From Cupriavidus sp. (GTDB lineage Bacteria; Pseudomonadota; Gammaproteobacteria; Burkholderiales; Burkholderiaceae): a stretch of DNA of 64,000 nucleotides. The stretch is from assembly GCA_031181345.1 (NCBI GenBank), contig JAPSLC010000001.1, positions 62,001-126,000 of the forward strand, in the 5' to 3' direction. Position numbers and translations under genes: made by a program. This document shows positions 46,434 through 55,041 of the stretch, in pieces (position 1 is the first letter of the stretch; every line of letters begins with the position of its first letter). The notes under the pieces were generated by a model. The model did no database searches and was not told the DNA's origin. It saw only the letters and a list, made by a program, of their open reading frames with translations.

Positions 46434-48536
46434 TCAACGCCCGTCACCGTCGGCGAGTACCGCCACGCCGTCGGCCGCGACCACGCCCTGTCCTTGCGGC
46501 AGCACGAACAGCGGATTGATCTCGGCCTCCATCAGCTTGTCGCCCAGCGTCGCCACCATGCGCGAGAACGCCACGATCGCATCGGCGAGCGCATCGATAT
46601 CGGCCTTGGGGCGTCCGCGAAAGCCTTGCAACAGCGGCGCGGTCTTGAGCCGCTGCACCATCTGCAGGGCGGCGTCGCGTGTCAGGCCACGCTGGTCCGG
46701 CAGCAGCCGCACCGTGGTGTCGCCGAACAGCTCCGCCGTCACGCCGCCCATGCCGAGCAGGATGGCCGTGCCGAGCGCATCGCGGTGCATGCCCACAATG
46801 ACTTCCACGCCTTCCTTGACCATTTCCTGCACCAGATAGCGCTCCGGCGCGCTGCCGGTCGCGCTCCGGACGTCTGCAGCCATCCGGTCGAGCCGCGCGG
46901 CGATCCCGGAAGGTGGAACATTGACCGCGACCCCACCAATGTCGCTCTTGTGCGTGATCTCGGCGGACAGCATCTTCAGCACGACGTTGCCGCCGAAGTT
47001 CCGCGCCGCGGCCGCGGCCTGGTCGGCATTGGCAACCACGACCTCCCTGGCTGCCGGTACGCCGAAGCGGGCAAACAGGGCCTTGGCGGCGGCCTCGTCC
47101 AGCGAGCCTGTGTCAAAGCGATCGAGCTCCGGCACCGGCAACAGCGGGGTACCGGCGTCCTCTTCGGCGTCGAGCTGTGCCGCGCGCAGCATCGCATCGA
47201 ATGCAACGGTACAGCCCTCCGGGTCGGCGAATGCCGGCACCCCGTTGCGGTTCAGCAGCGCAAGCGCCTGCGGTGCATGCGGGCTGACGTAGGCGACTAC
47301 CGGCTTGTCGGTCTCGGCCAGGCAAGCGCCGATCGCATTGGCCATCAGGTCGGGCATGGCCACGCCCGAGGAGCCGACGATGACGGCCACGGCGTCATAG
47401 CCCGGGCTATCGAGCAGGGTGCGAACCGCCGCACGCAGCAGATCGGGCTGCAGGCCCGCCAGCGTGACGTCGATGGGATTGCGATCGAGCGCGGCATGAT
47501 CGCCCTTCTGCAGCGCGCGCAGCTTCGGCGCGGTGGCCTCGTCCGGCGGCGGCGTTTCGAATCCGGCCATCCCGAGGCTGTCGGATACCAGCGTTCCCGC
47601 ACCCCCGGTCGAGGTCAGGATCGCAATGCGCTTGCCCTTGAGCTCGCGCCCCGTGGCCAGTGCCGCGGGAATGTCCAGCAGGTCGGAGAACGATTGCGCG
47701 CGAATCACGCCCAGTCGCTCGAACAAGGCGTCGTACATGCGGTCCGCGCCGGCGAGTGCGCCGGTATGCGACACCGCGGCACGCGCGCCACTTTCCGAAC
47801 GGCCGATCTTGAAGGCCACCACCGGCTTGCCCGCACGGGCGCACTTGAGCGCTGCGCGGCGGAACGCCTCGGGGTTGCGCACGCTTTCGATGTAGAGCGC
47901 CACCACACGGGTCGCGTCGTCGTCGGCCAGGTAGTCCATGAAGTCGGCGAGATCGAGGTCGACCTCGTTGCTGGTGGAGACCAGCTTGGACAGGCCGATG
48001 CCGCGCGCCGCCGCGCGCGACAGCAAGGCGCCGAGGATGCCGCCGCTTTGCGAGACCACACCGATATTGCCGGCCGGAAACGCCTCCATCTCCAGCGCGC
48101 CGCTGGCCGACAGCGGGATGTTGTCGGTCAGGTTGACCAGGCCGATCGTGTTGGGCCCGAGCAGGCGCATGCTGCCGGCCGCCTCGATCAGCTGCGCCTG
48201 GCGCCGCGCGCCTTCGGCGCCGGTCTCCGTATAGCCGCTCGCCAGCACGATGGCCGCGCCCGCGCCCTTCTCTGCCAGTTCGCGCACCGCCAGATGCGCG
48301 CGCTCGGCGCCCAGCAGCACGATGCCGACATCCGGCACCTCCGGCAGCGACGCGATATCGGGATAGCAGCGCAGACCGTCGATCGCGTCGACCTTGGGGT
48401 TGACCGGATAGATCGCGCCGCCAAAGCCATGCTTGCGCAGGTAGGACACCGGACGGCCGGCCGTCTTGGCAGGATCGGCCGAAGCACCGATCACGGCGAC
48501 GCTGCGCGGGCTGACGAGTCGTTGGATCGCGTTCAT
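46434..48536 (-). CDS. ADP-forming acyl-CoA synthetase (acetate-CoA ligase family)
   Basis: This 700 aa fused-subunit protein has an N-terminal CoA-binding domain (LVSPRSVAVIGASADPAKTA, LRLLGPNTIGLVNLT-like). A succinyl-CoA-ligase-like middle part has VVSQSGGILGALLSRAAARG and SHTGALAGADRMYDALFERL with the phosphorylated His region. A C-terminal ATP-grasp domain has FGGNVVLKMLSAEITHKSDI, YLVQEMVKEGVEVIVGMHRD and MEAEINPLFVLPQGQG. It makes an acyl-CoA from an acid, ATP and CoA, or the reverse. It is coupled to the hydratase gene by an ATGA overlap. Confidence 0.9.
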   Translation of the reverse strand: MNAIQRLVSPRSVAVIGASADPAKTAGRPVSYLRKHGFGGAIYPVNPKVDAIDGLRCYPDIASLPEVPDVGIVLLGAERAHLAVRELAEKGAGAAIVLASGYTETGAEGARRQAQLIEAAGSMRLLGPNTIGLVNLTDNIPLSASGALEMEAFPAGNIGVVSQSGGILGALLSRAAARGIGLSKLVSTSNEVDLDLADFMDYLADDDATRVVALYIESVRNPEAFRRAALKCARAGKPVVAFKIGRSESGARAAVSHTGALAGADRMYDALFERLGVIRAQSFSDLLDIPAALATGRELKGKRIAILTSTGGAGTLVSDSLGMAGFETPPPDEATAPKLRALQKGDHAALDRNPIDVTLAGLQPDLLRAAVRTLLDSPGYDAVAVIVGSSGVAMPDLMANAIGACLAETDKPVVAYVSPHAPQALALLNRNGVPAFADPEGCTVAFDAMLRAAQLDAEEDAGTPLLPVPELDRFDTGSLDEAAAKALFARFGVPAAREVVVANADQAAAAARNFGGNVVLKMLSAEITHKSDIGGVAVNVPPSGIAARLDRMAADVRSATGSAPERYLVQEMVKEGVEVIVGMHRDALGTAILLGMGGVTAELFGDTTVRLLPDQRGLTRDAALQMVQRLKTAPLLQGFRGRPKADIDALADAIVAFSRMVATLGDKLMEAEINPLFVLPQGQGVVAADGVAVLADGDGR

Positions 48537-49345
48537 TTGTCGGCCTTGCTCGCGGTCTTGTTCAGGAAGGCCAGCACGGCTTCACGATGCTCGGTGCTGG
48601 TATAGCAGATGCCCTGCGCCTGGCTGCCCTGCGCGAACACCTGGTCGGCCGGCAACTCGAACGACTGATCGATGATGCTCTTGCCCAGCGCAATCGCCGT
48701 GGCCGAGCCCTGGCTGAGCTCCTTCGCCCAGGCCAGCGCGTCGGCGATCAGCGTGTCGGGATGGCTCATGCGGTCGGCGATGCCCAGCGCCAGTGCCTCC
48801 TGCGCATCGACCCTGCGGCCGGTGAACACCAGTTCCTTGGCCTTCGACAGGCCCACACGGCGCGGCAGGAAATACATGCCGCCGCCGTCCGGAATCAGTC
48901 CCCGGTTGATATAGGACCAGGAGAACGACGCCGCCTCGGAGGCCAGCACGAAGTCGCAGCACAGCGCGGTATCGGCACCGAGACCGGCCGCGGCGCCGTT
49001 GACCGCGGCGATCGTCGGCTTGGGCATCGTGTGCAGCAGCTTGACGGTGTAATGCACCCGTTGCTGACGGCTCCAGCCGTTGAAGGCCACCTCGCCCGGC
49101 GGCGCTTCCATGCGGCGCTGCATGCCGGCCACATCGCCGCCGGCGCAGAAGCCCTTGCCATTGCCGGTGAGCACCAGCGCGCGGATCGCCTTGTCGGCCG
49201 CCACGCGTTCGAGGGCGTCGATGAACTCGGCTCGCATGGCGTCGCTCATGGCGTTGCGCTTGTCCGGGCGGTTGAAGGTCAGCAGCGCAATGCCGGATTC
49301 CACCCGCAGCTCGATAAGGGAATATTGGTGGGAATGTTGGTCCAT
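48533..49345 (-). CDS. Enoyl-CoA hydratase/isomerase
   Basis: This 270 aa crotonase-family protein has LLTFNRPDKRNAMSDAMRAE, the oxyanion hole GNGKGFCAGGDVAGMQRRME, AAVNGAAAGLGADTALCCDF and SWSYINRGLIPDGGGMYFLP. The Asp in IPDGG at the usual second Glu position suggests isomerase- or PaaG-like chemistry. It lies upstream of and overlaps the ADP-forming ligase. The Bug receptor gene lies 27 bp before its start. Together these form a small carboxylic-acid catabolic operon. Confidence 0.88.
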   Translation of the reverse strand: MDQHSHQYSLIELRVESGIALLTFNRPDKRNAMSDAMRAEFIDALERVAADKAIRALVLTGNGKGFCAGGDVAGMQRRMEAPPGEVAFNGWSRQQRVHYTVKLLHTMPKPTIAAVNGAAAGLGADTALCCDFVLASEAASFSWSYINRGLIPDGGGMYFLPRRVGLSKAKELVFTGRRVDAQEALALGIADRMSHPDTLIADALAWAKELSQGSATAIALGKSIIDQSFELPADQVFAQGSQAQGICYTSTEHREAVLAFLNKTASKADK

Positions 49346-49372
49346 GATGTCGATCTCGTTGTCCGGCCGCGC

Positions 49373-50374
49373 TCAGTCGACCGTGATGTTGGCTTGCTTG
49401 ACGACCTTGCTCCAGCGCTGGCTTTCGCCCTTGACGTAGCGGCCGAACTCGTCCGGCGTGCCGCCGCCGATGTTCAAGCCCTCCTGCTCGGCCCGCTTGC
49501 GGAAGGACTCCGTCTGCACGGCCTTCTTCGCCGCCTCGTTCAGGCGTGCGATCACCGCGGGCGGAGTACCGGCGGGGGCGAACAGGCCGTACCAGCTGTC
49601 GGCGGCGTAGTCGGGCACGCCGCTCTCGGCGATCGTCGGCACCTTGCTCAGTGCGGCCGCCTGCGAGCGCTGGGCGGTGGTCACCGCGACCGCGCGCAGC
49701 TTGCCGCTCTCCAGATGCGCCGCCACCGCGGCCGCCGTTGCGAACATCATGTCGACCTGGCCGCCGAGGAGGTCGGTGATCGCCGGGCCGGCACCGCGAT
49801 AAGGGATATGAATCAGGTCGACCTTCGCCATGCTCTTGAACAACTCGCCGGCCAGGTGGGCAGAGGTCCCCGCGCCCTGCGAGGCATAGTTGAGCTTGCC
49901 GGGTTTCGCCCGGGCGGCGGCGATCAGGTCCTGCACCGTCTTGATCGGGCTGTCGGGCTTGACCACCAGCACATTGGGCGAGCGGCCCACCAGCATCACG
50001 GGCGTGAACGCCTTGTCGGTGTCGAACGGCAGCTTGCGGTGCAGGCTCGGATTGACCGCATGGGCGATGGTGGCCATCACCAGGGTGTAGCCATCGGGCG
50101 CGCTCTTGGCGACCGCCTCGGTGCCGATGATGGTGCCGCCGCCGGGCTTGTTGTCGATGATCACCGGCTGGCCGAGGTCCTCGCTCATGGTGACGCCCAT
50201 GGCGCGCGCGATCAGGTCCGTGCCGCCGCCCGGGGCGAATGGCACCACCATGCGGATCGGTTTGTCGGGGTAGGCCGCCAACGCCGGCGACGGCGTGGCG
50301 GCGGCCATCGTCAACGCAGTGGCGGCGGCCGTCATGGCAAGACGTCGGACGAATCCGGGGCGGATGGAATGCAT
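49373..50374 (-). CDS. Bug-family periplasmic solute receptor
   Basis: This 333 aa protein has a signal peptide (VRRLAMTAAATALTMAAATP..., cleavage near ALA/AYP). The Bug core is YPDKPIRMVVPFAPGGGTDL, DNKPGGGTIIGTEAVAKSAP and AYTPVMLVGRSPNVLVV-like. The start at 50374 follows AGGAGA with 7 nt; the longer frame upstream is not conserved. It is first in the operon with the hydratase, acyl-CoA ligase and IclR genes. It is the third orphan Bug receptor in the window. Confidence 0.92.
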   Translation of the reverse strand: MHSIRPGFVRRLAMTAAATALTMAAATPSPALAAYPDKPIRMVVPFAPGGGTDLIARAMGVTMSEDLGQPVIIDNKPGGGTIIGTEAVAKSAPDGYTLVMATIAHAVNPSLHRKLPFDTDKAFTPVMLVGRSPNVLVVKPDSPIKTVQDLIAAARAKPGKLNYASQGAGTSAHLAGELFKSMAKVDLIHIPYRGAGPAITDLLGGQVDMMFATAAAVAAHLESGKLRAVAVTTAQRSQAAALSKVPTIAESGVPDYAADSWYGLFAPAGTPPAVIARLNEAAKKAVQTESFRKRAEQEGLNIGGGTPDEFGRYVKGESQRWSKVVKQANITVD

Positions 50375-50740
50375 GGGTCTGTCTCCTGAAGATGGGAGCG
50401 CCTTGGCAGTCCGACGGACCGCGCCAGCACGCTTTCTTGTTGGTGACAGCTTAGGGCCTGCCATGCCGGTCGACAGCCCCGCAATTCCACTGCATGGAAT
50501 TGCGAGGCACCGGCGGGGCCGCCGATCCCGCGCTGGCTTCCTCGCGTTGGAGGGTGCTGCGCTGCGGTGAAAGCCCTCGCCGGCGTGGCGGTCGTGGCCT
50601 CTGGAGGCGCATCGAGCGGGTCGGCATGGCGACCAGAGTGGGATAATGGCGCCTCTGCATTGCCACGCCTTGCTCACTGTCGGACAAGGCCGGCGATTTT
50701 GCTCGGCCTTGCCGGGCGGCCAACATGAGGATGCTCGATC

Positions 50741-52876
50741 ATGCCAAACCACCCAGATAACCCCGCCGAGCCCGCGCGTTCCGCACCAAACCCTTCTCCT
50801 TCCGGCACTTCGTCAGCCACCGCGGACGAACGCGCTCCACAGACGCCTTCCCGAGGCCTGCGCACAACCTTCGACTTCAAGGTGATGGTGCCCTCCATGC
50901 TGCTGGTGGGCACGTTGATTACGCTGTGCGCGCTGTTTCCCGACCGCGCCAGCACGGTGTTCTCATCGGCGCAGTCGTGGGTCACCGGACATTTCAGCTG
51001 GTTCTACACGCTGTCGGTCACCTTGTTCCTGGTATTCCTGGTGCTGATCGCGTCCAGCAGCTTCGGCGACATCAAGCTGGGACCCGACGATGCCAAGCCC
51101 GAGTTCAGCTTCGTGTCGTGGACCGCCATGCTGTTCGCCGCCGGCATGGGCATCGGCCTGATGTACTTCGGGGTCGGCGAGCCGATGCAGCACTTCCTGA
51201 AGCCCCCGATGGCCGAAGGCGGAACAACGGCGGCGGCACGCGAGGCGATGCTGATGACCTTCTTTCATTGGGGGTTCCATGCGTGGGCCATCTATGGCGT
51301 GATGGGCCTGGTGCTCGCGTACTTCGGTTTTCGCTACAACCTTCCGCTGACGCTGCGTTCCGGCCTGTATCCCATCCTGCGCGGCAGGATCGATGGCTTT
51401 CTGGGCCATGCAGTCGATACCTTCGGCCTGGTGGGCACCATCGCCGGTATCGCCACCACGCTTGGCTATGGCGTGCTGCAGCTGAGCGCGGGCCTGGGCA
51501 CGGTGGCTGGCTGGGAGACGTCCTCGTCGACGTTCCGCGTCGGCCTGATCGTGGCGGTGATCGCGCTGGCCGGCATTTCGGCGGCCTCGGGCCTGGACAA
51601 GGGCGTGCGCCGGCTCAGCGAGATGAACCTGATCTTGGCCTTCCTGCTGCTCGCCTTCATCGCCGTCAGCGGCCCCACCCAATTCCTGTTCGAGGCGCTG
51701 AGCGACAACATCGGAAACTACCTGACCAACCTCGTCGATCTGTCGTTCCGCACCTATTCGTACACGCCCACGCAAGAGCCGGGCTGGTTCGGCGGCTGGA
51801 CGATCCTGTACTGGGCGTGGTGGATTTCGTGGTCGCCGTTCGTCGGCATGTTCATTGCGCGCATTTCGCGAGGCCGCACCATTCGCCAGTTCATTGTGGG
51901 CGTGCTGCTAGTACCGACCGCGTTCAACCTGCTGTGGATGACGGTATTCGGCAACAGCGCGATCTGGCTCGACACCCATGCCGCGATGGGCGCGCTGGCC
52001 GCTTCCGCGACCAACGTCGATGCGCTGCTGTTCCGCTTTTTCGACTATCTGCCGCTGACCACGGTGCTGTCGTGGTTGACGATCGTGTTGATCACGGTGT
52101 TCTTTGTCACCTCTGCCGACTCCGGCGCCTACGTCATCGACACCATCGCGTCGCGTGGCGCGCACGGGTCGCCGGCCTGGCAGCGGCTGTTCTGGGCCGC
52201 GGTACTGGGCACCACCGCCGCGGTGCTGATGGTCGCGGGCGGCCTGAAGGCCCTGCAGGCCATGACGCTGGTGGCGGCATTGCCGGTGGCCTTGATCATG
52301 CTGGCGCTGTGCTACGGCTTATGGCGTGGCCTGGTCGCCGACCGGGCCCACTACTCTCGTGACTTTGCACCGGCGACCAATTTCTGGAGCGGTCAGCACT
52401 GGCGCAAGCGGCTGGCGCAAATCGTCCATGAGCCGACCGCAAAGGACGTGCGCCAGTTCCTGCGCGAGACCGTCCTGCCGGCATTGCACGAGGTCAGCAA
52501 GGAACTGCGGCATCGCGGCGTCGACTCCAGCGTGCATTTCGACGAAGCCGGCGATGGCGGCGTGCGGCTGACTATTCCGGTCGATGGCCTGCGCGATTTC
52601 GTCTACGGCGTCAAGCCGGTGCGCCGCACCCTGCCGGCGTTCCTGATGCGGGAGGCGGCGGAGTCGAGCGAGCGCCGATCGCATGTGTACGAGCCCATCA
52701 CCTTCTTCGAGGACGGCCGGGAAGGCTACGACATCCAGTACCTGCGCGGCGAGGAAATCATCGCCGACATCCTGCGCCAATATGAGCGCTACCTGTCGTT
52801 GAGCGCCAATCGGCGCACGCTTCTGCTCAATCGCGCCCCGGGCCATGCCGACCCGGTCGACGACGGCCCGCTTTGA
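50741..52876 (+). CDS. BCCT-family betaine/choline/carnitine transporter (BetT-like)
   Basis: This 711 aa protein has a hydrophilic N-terminus, then 12 predicted transmembrane helices from about residue 48. The BCCT signature aromatic stretch is GWTILYWAWWISWSPFVGMF, and the earlier conserved segments are SWTAMLFAAGMGIGLMYFGV and WGFHAWAIYGVMGLVLAYFG. A long cytosolic C-terminal domain of about 180 residues follows (from about 530, FLRETVLPALHEVSKELRHR). That layout is the BetT type, where the tail senses osmotic state. It is a proton- or sodium-coupled uptake system for choline or betaine. It is divergent from the Bug operon. Confidence 0.92.
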   Translation: MPNHPDNPAEPARSAPNPSPSGTSSATADERAPQTPSRGLRTTFDFKVMVPSMLLVGTLITLCALFPDRASTVFSSAQSWVTGHFSWFYTLSVTLFLVFLVLIASSSFGDIKLGPDDAKPEFSFVSWTAMLFAAGMGIGLMYFGVGEPMQHFLKPPMAEGGTTAAAREAMLMTFFHWGFHAWAIYGVMGLVLAYFGFRYNLPLTLRSGLYPILRGRIDGFLGHAVDTFGLVGTIAGIATTLGYGVLQLSAGLGTVAGWETSSSTFRVGLIVAVIALAGISAASGLDKGVRRLSEMNLILAFLLLAFIAVSGPTQFLFEALSDNIGNYLTNLVDLSFRTYSYTPTQEPGWFGGWTILYWAWWISWSPFVGMFIARISRGRTIRQFIVGVLLVPTAFNLLWMTVFGNSAIWLDTHAAMGALAASATNVDALLFRFFDYLPLTTVLSWLTIVLITVFFVTSADSGAYVIDTIASRGAHGSPAWQRLFWAAVLGTTAAVLMVAGGLKALQAMTLVAALPVALIMLALCYGLWRGLVADRAHYSRDFAPATNFWSGQHWRKRLAQIVHEPTAKDVRQFLRETVLPALHEVSKELRHRGVDSSVHFDEAGDGGVRLTIPVDGLRDFVYGVKPVRRTLPAFLMREAAESSERRSHVYEPITFFEDGREGYDIQYLRGEEIIADILRQYERYLSLSANRRTLLLNRAPGHADPVDDGPL

Positions 52877-53510
52877 CCGCTTCGAGGAGGACGCCTTGCA
52901 ATGGATCAGCGACCACAGCCAGTTGATTACCGCCCTCACGGGGGTCGGCACGCTGCTGGTGTGGGTCATCTATCTGCAGGTATTCGTCAGCAGTTACCGT
53001 CGGCAGCTTCGCGCCACGCTGCTGATCACGCGCGGTCCTGGCGAAGGCCTCGCCGCGCGCTGCTTCGTGACGAACATGAGCGCCGGGCCGGTGTATGTGC
53101 AGAGCGTCATGGTCACGCTGGAAGCGCCGCAGCGAACGCTGGTCATGCCGGCGACCGAGATCCACGACGCGGAACGGGATGCGCACGCGTTGCAACGGAC
53201 CAGACAAGGCCCGCTTCAGCCGGCGCAGATCCGGGACATCGGCTCCTTCGATCATCTGATCGCGCCTGCGCTTCGGGAGATCGGCGATCGTGTCGAGGCG
53301 CGCGAAGCGCTCGAGGCACTCGAGGGCGTGACGATCACCGTTGTTGGCGCCTATGGCTCGGAGGACCTTCCAATCGGTGCGCGGCGCCGCTTCGCGCTCG
53401 CGATGTCGGGCGACAAGGTGCAACTGCATGGCGCCACCATCGAGACCGAGCAGATCAGAAAGCGGCGCGAACGCCGAACGCTGCTCGGCGACCTTCGGCG
53501 GGACCAATAG
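52845..53510 (+). CDS. Hypothetical protein with one N-terminal transmembrane segment
   Basis: This 221 aa protein overlaps the transporter gene by 32 bp. One membrane segment covers residues 25-47 (HSQLITALTGVGTLLVWVIY, with LQVFVSS next). The C-terminal soluble part includes ATLLITRGPGEGLAARCFVT, NMSAGPVYVQSVMVTLE and ALEGVTITVVGAYGSEDLP. I do not recognise a family. Overlap with and direction of the transporter gene suggest co-transcription and perhaps an accessory role in osmotic response. A later start is possible because the overlap is long. Confidence 0.65.
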   Translation: MPTRSTTARFDRFEEDALQWISDHSQLITALTGVGTLLVWVIYLQVFVSSYRRQLRATLLITRGPGEGLAARCFVTNMSAGPVYVQSVMVTLEAPQRTLVMPATEIHDAERDAHALQRTRQGPLQPAQIRDIGSFDHLIAPALREIGDRVEAREALEALEGVTITVVGAYGSEDLPIGARRRFALAMSGDKVQLHGATIETEQIRKRRERRTLLGDLRRDQ

Positions 53511-53520
53511 CGTCCCGCCG

Positions 53521-53544
53521 GCCGAGCCGCCGCGGCGGCTCGGC
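53521..53544. terminator. 24-bp perfect palindrome between convergent genes
   Basis: GCCGAGCCGCCG and CGGCGGCTCGGC are perfect 12-bp arms without a loop. It is placed between the hypothetical gene and the convergent MFS gene. No T run follows on either side, so efficient intrinsic termination is uncertain. Confidence 0.5.
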
Positions 53545-53558
53545 ACTACCCGGCTGTC

Positions 53559-54869
53559 CTATCGATTGACCGTCTTCGCCGGCATCGCCAGCACCAGCAG
53601 GCAGCTGCCCAGCAGACAAACCGCGAACAGGATCAATCCGGCGCTGGGGCTGTTGAACGTATCTTTCATCCAGCCCAGCAAATAGGTCGCGGCAAACCCG
53701 CCCAGATTCGCAATCGAGCAAGCCAGCGCAATGCCCGCGGCCGCTGCGGTGCCGCTCAGGAAGGTCGAAGGCAGGCACCAGAACACCGGGAACGTCGCCA
53801 CGATGCCGACATTGGCCAGCGTCAGCAGCGCCAGCGTCGCGCCGGTATGGCCGGTGACGAAGGTACTGGCGACCAGCCCGAAGGCGCCAAACAGCACCGG
53901 TACCACGATATGCCAGCGGCGTTCGCGGGTGCGATCCGAATGCGCGCCGTTGATCAGCATGGCCACCACCGCCACGGCATGCGGAATCGCGGTCAGCAGG
54001 CCGATATGCAGGGGGCTGGCCACGCCGGAATCGCGGATGATGGTCGGCATCCAGAAGCCGATCGAATACGTTCCCATCAGCAGGCACATGTCGATCACGC
54101 CTAGCATCCAGACGCGGCGGTCGGTGAAGGCGGCCTTCAGCGAATGCTGGTTCTCGACCAGCACGTCCGCCTCGAGATTGCGCTGCAGCGTGCGTTTCTC
54201 GCCGGCATCGAGCCATTTCGCCGAGTCGATGTCGTTCGGCAGATAGAAGAACACCATCACGCCGAGCAGCACCGAGGGCAGCGCCTCGAGGAAGAACAGC
54301 CATTGCCAGCCGGCATAGCCATAGACGCCGGAGAAGGCCGTCATGATCCAGCCGGAGATCGGACTGCCGATCATGCTGGCCAGCGGCAGGCCGATCATGA
54401 ACAGCGCGATGATCTTGCTGCGGCGATGGGTGGGATACCAATAGGTCAGATACAGCAGCACGCCGGGCAGAAAGCCCGCTTCGGCGGCACCGAGCAGGAA
54501 TCGCACGATATAGAACTGCGTGGGCGTGGTGACGAACATGGTCGCACCCGACAGCAGGCCCCACGTCACCATGATGCGGGCGATCCAGAGGCGGGCGCCG
54601 ACCTTCTGCAGCACCAGATTGCTCGGTACCTCGAACAGGATATAGCCGACGAAGAACAGTCCGGCGCCAAGGCCATAGACCGTCTCGCTGAATTTCAGGT
54701 CGTCCAGCATCTGCAGCTTGGCCAGGCCGACGTTGATGCGGTCCAGGTAAGCGGCCAGATAGCACAGACAGAAGAACGGAATCAGGCGCCATGTCACCTT
54801 GCGGTAGACATCCGGTTCCGTCGTTGGGGCCAGCACGCCGGCCGTTCCTTGAGGGTACTGATACGACAT
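53559..54869 (-). CDS. nicT: MFS transporter, likely nicotinate or pathway-intermediate importer (NicT-like)
   Basis: This 436 aa major-facilitator protein of the anion:cation symporter type has 12 hydrophobic segments. Its motifs include CYLAAYLDRINVGLAKLQML, GLGAGLFFVGYILFEVPSNL and the loop 2-3 region SNLVLQKVGARLWIARIMVT. The start at 54869 follows AAGGAG. It lies downstream of and co-directional with nicC-nicA-nicB (172 bp gap), where NicT is found in known nic clusters. Assignment to nicotinate or a nicotinate-derived acid is by context. Confidence 0.78.
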   Translation of the reverse strand: MSYQYPQGTAGVLAPTTEPDVYRKVTWRLIPFFCLCYLAAYLDRINVGLAKLQMLDDLKFSETVYGLGAGLFFVGYILFEVPSNLVLQKVGARLWIARIMVTWGLLSGATMFVTTPTQFYIVRFLLGAAEAGFLPGVLLYLTYWYPTHRRSKIIALFMIGLPLASMIGSPISGWIMTAFSGVYGYAGWQWLFFLEALPSVLLGVMVFFYLPNDIDSAKWLDAGEKRTLQRNLEADVLVENQHSLKAAFTDRRVWMLGVIDMCLLMGTYSIGFWMPTIIRDSGVASPLHIGLLTAIPHAVAVVAMLINGAHSDRTRERRWHIVVPVLFGAFGLVASTFVTGHTGATLALLTLANVGIVATFPVFWCLPSTFLSGTAAAAGIALACSIANLGGFAATYLLGWMKDTFNSPSAGLILFAVCLLGSCLLVLAMPAKTVNR

Positions 54870-55041
54870 CTTCGCTCCTTGCGTGGTCTACCTTTGGGTG
54901 CTGGCGCCAACACCGTCCCCGCCTCGGCGTCGATGACGCAAGGTGCGGGAGTCGGCGTGACCGGGGTCCGATGCAGTGCGTGCCGCATCGTGATCGGGAA
55001 TTCGTGGTGAAGCGCTGGTGAGTGGCGGCGACCTCGTTGAC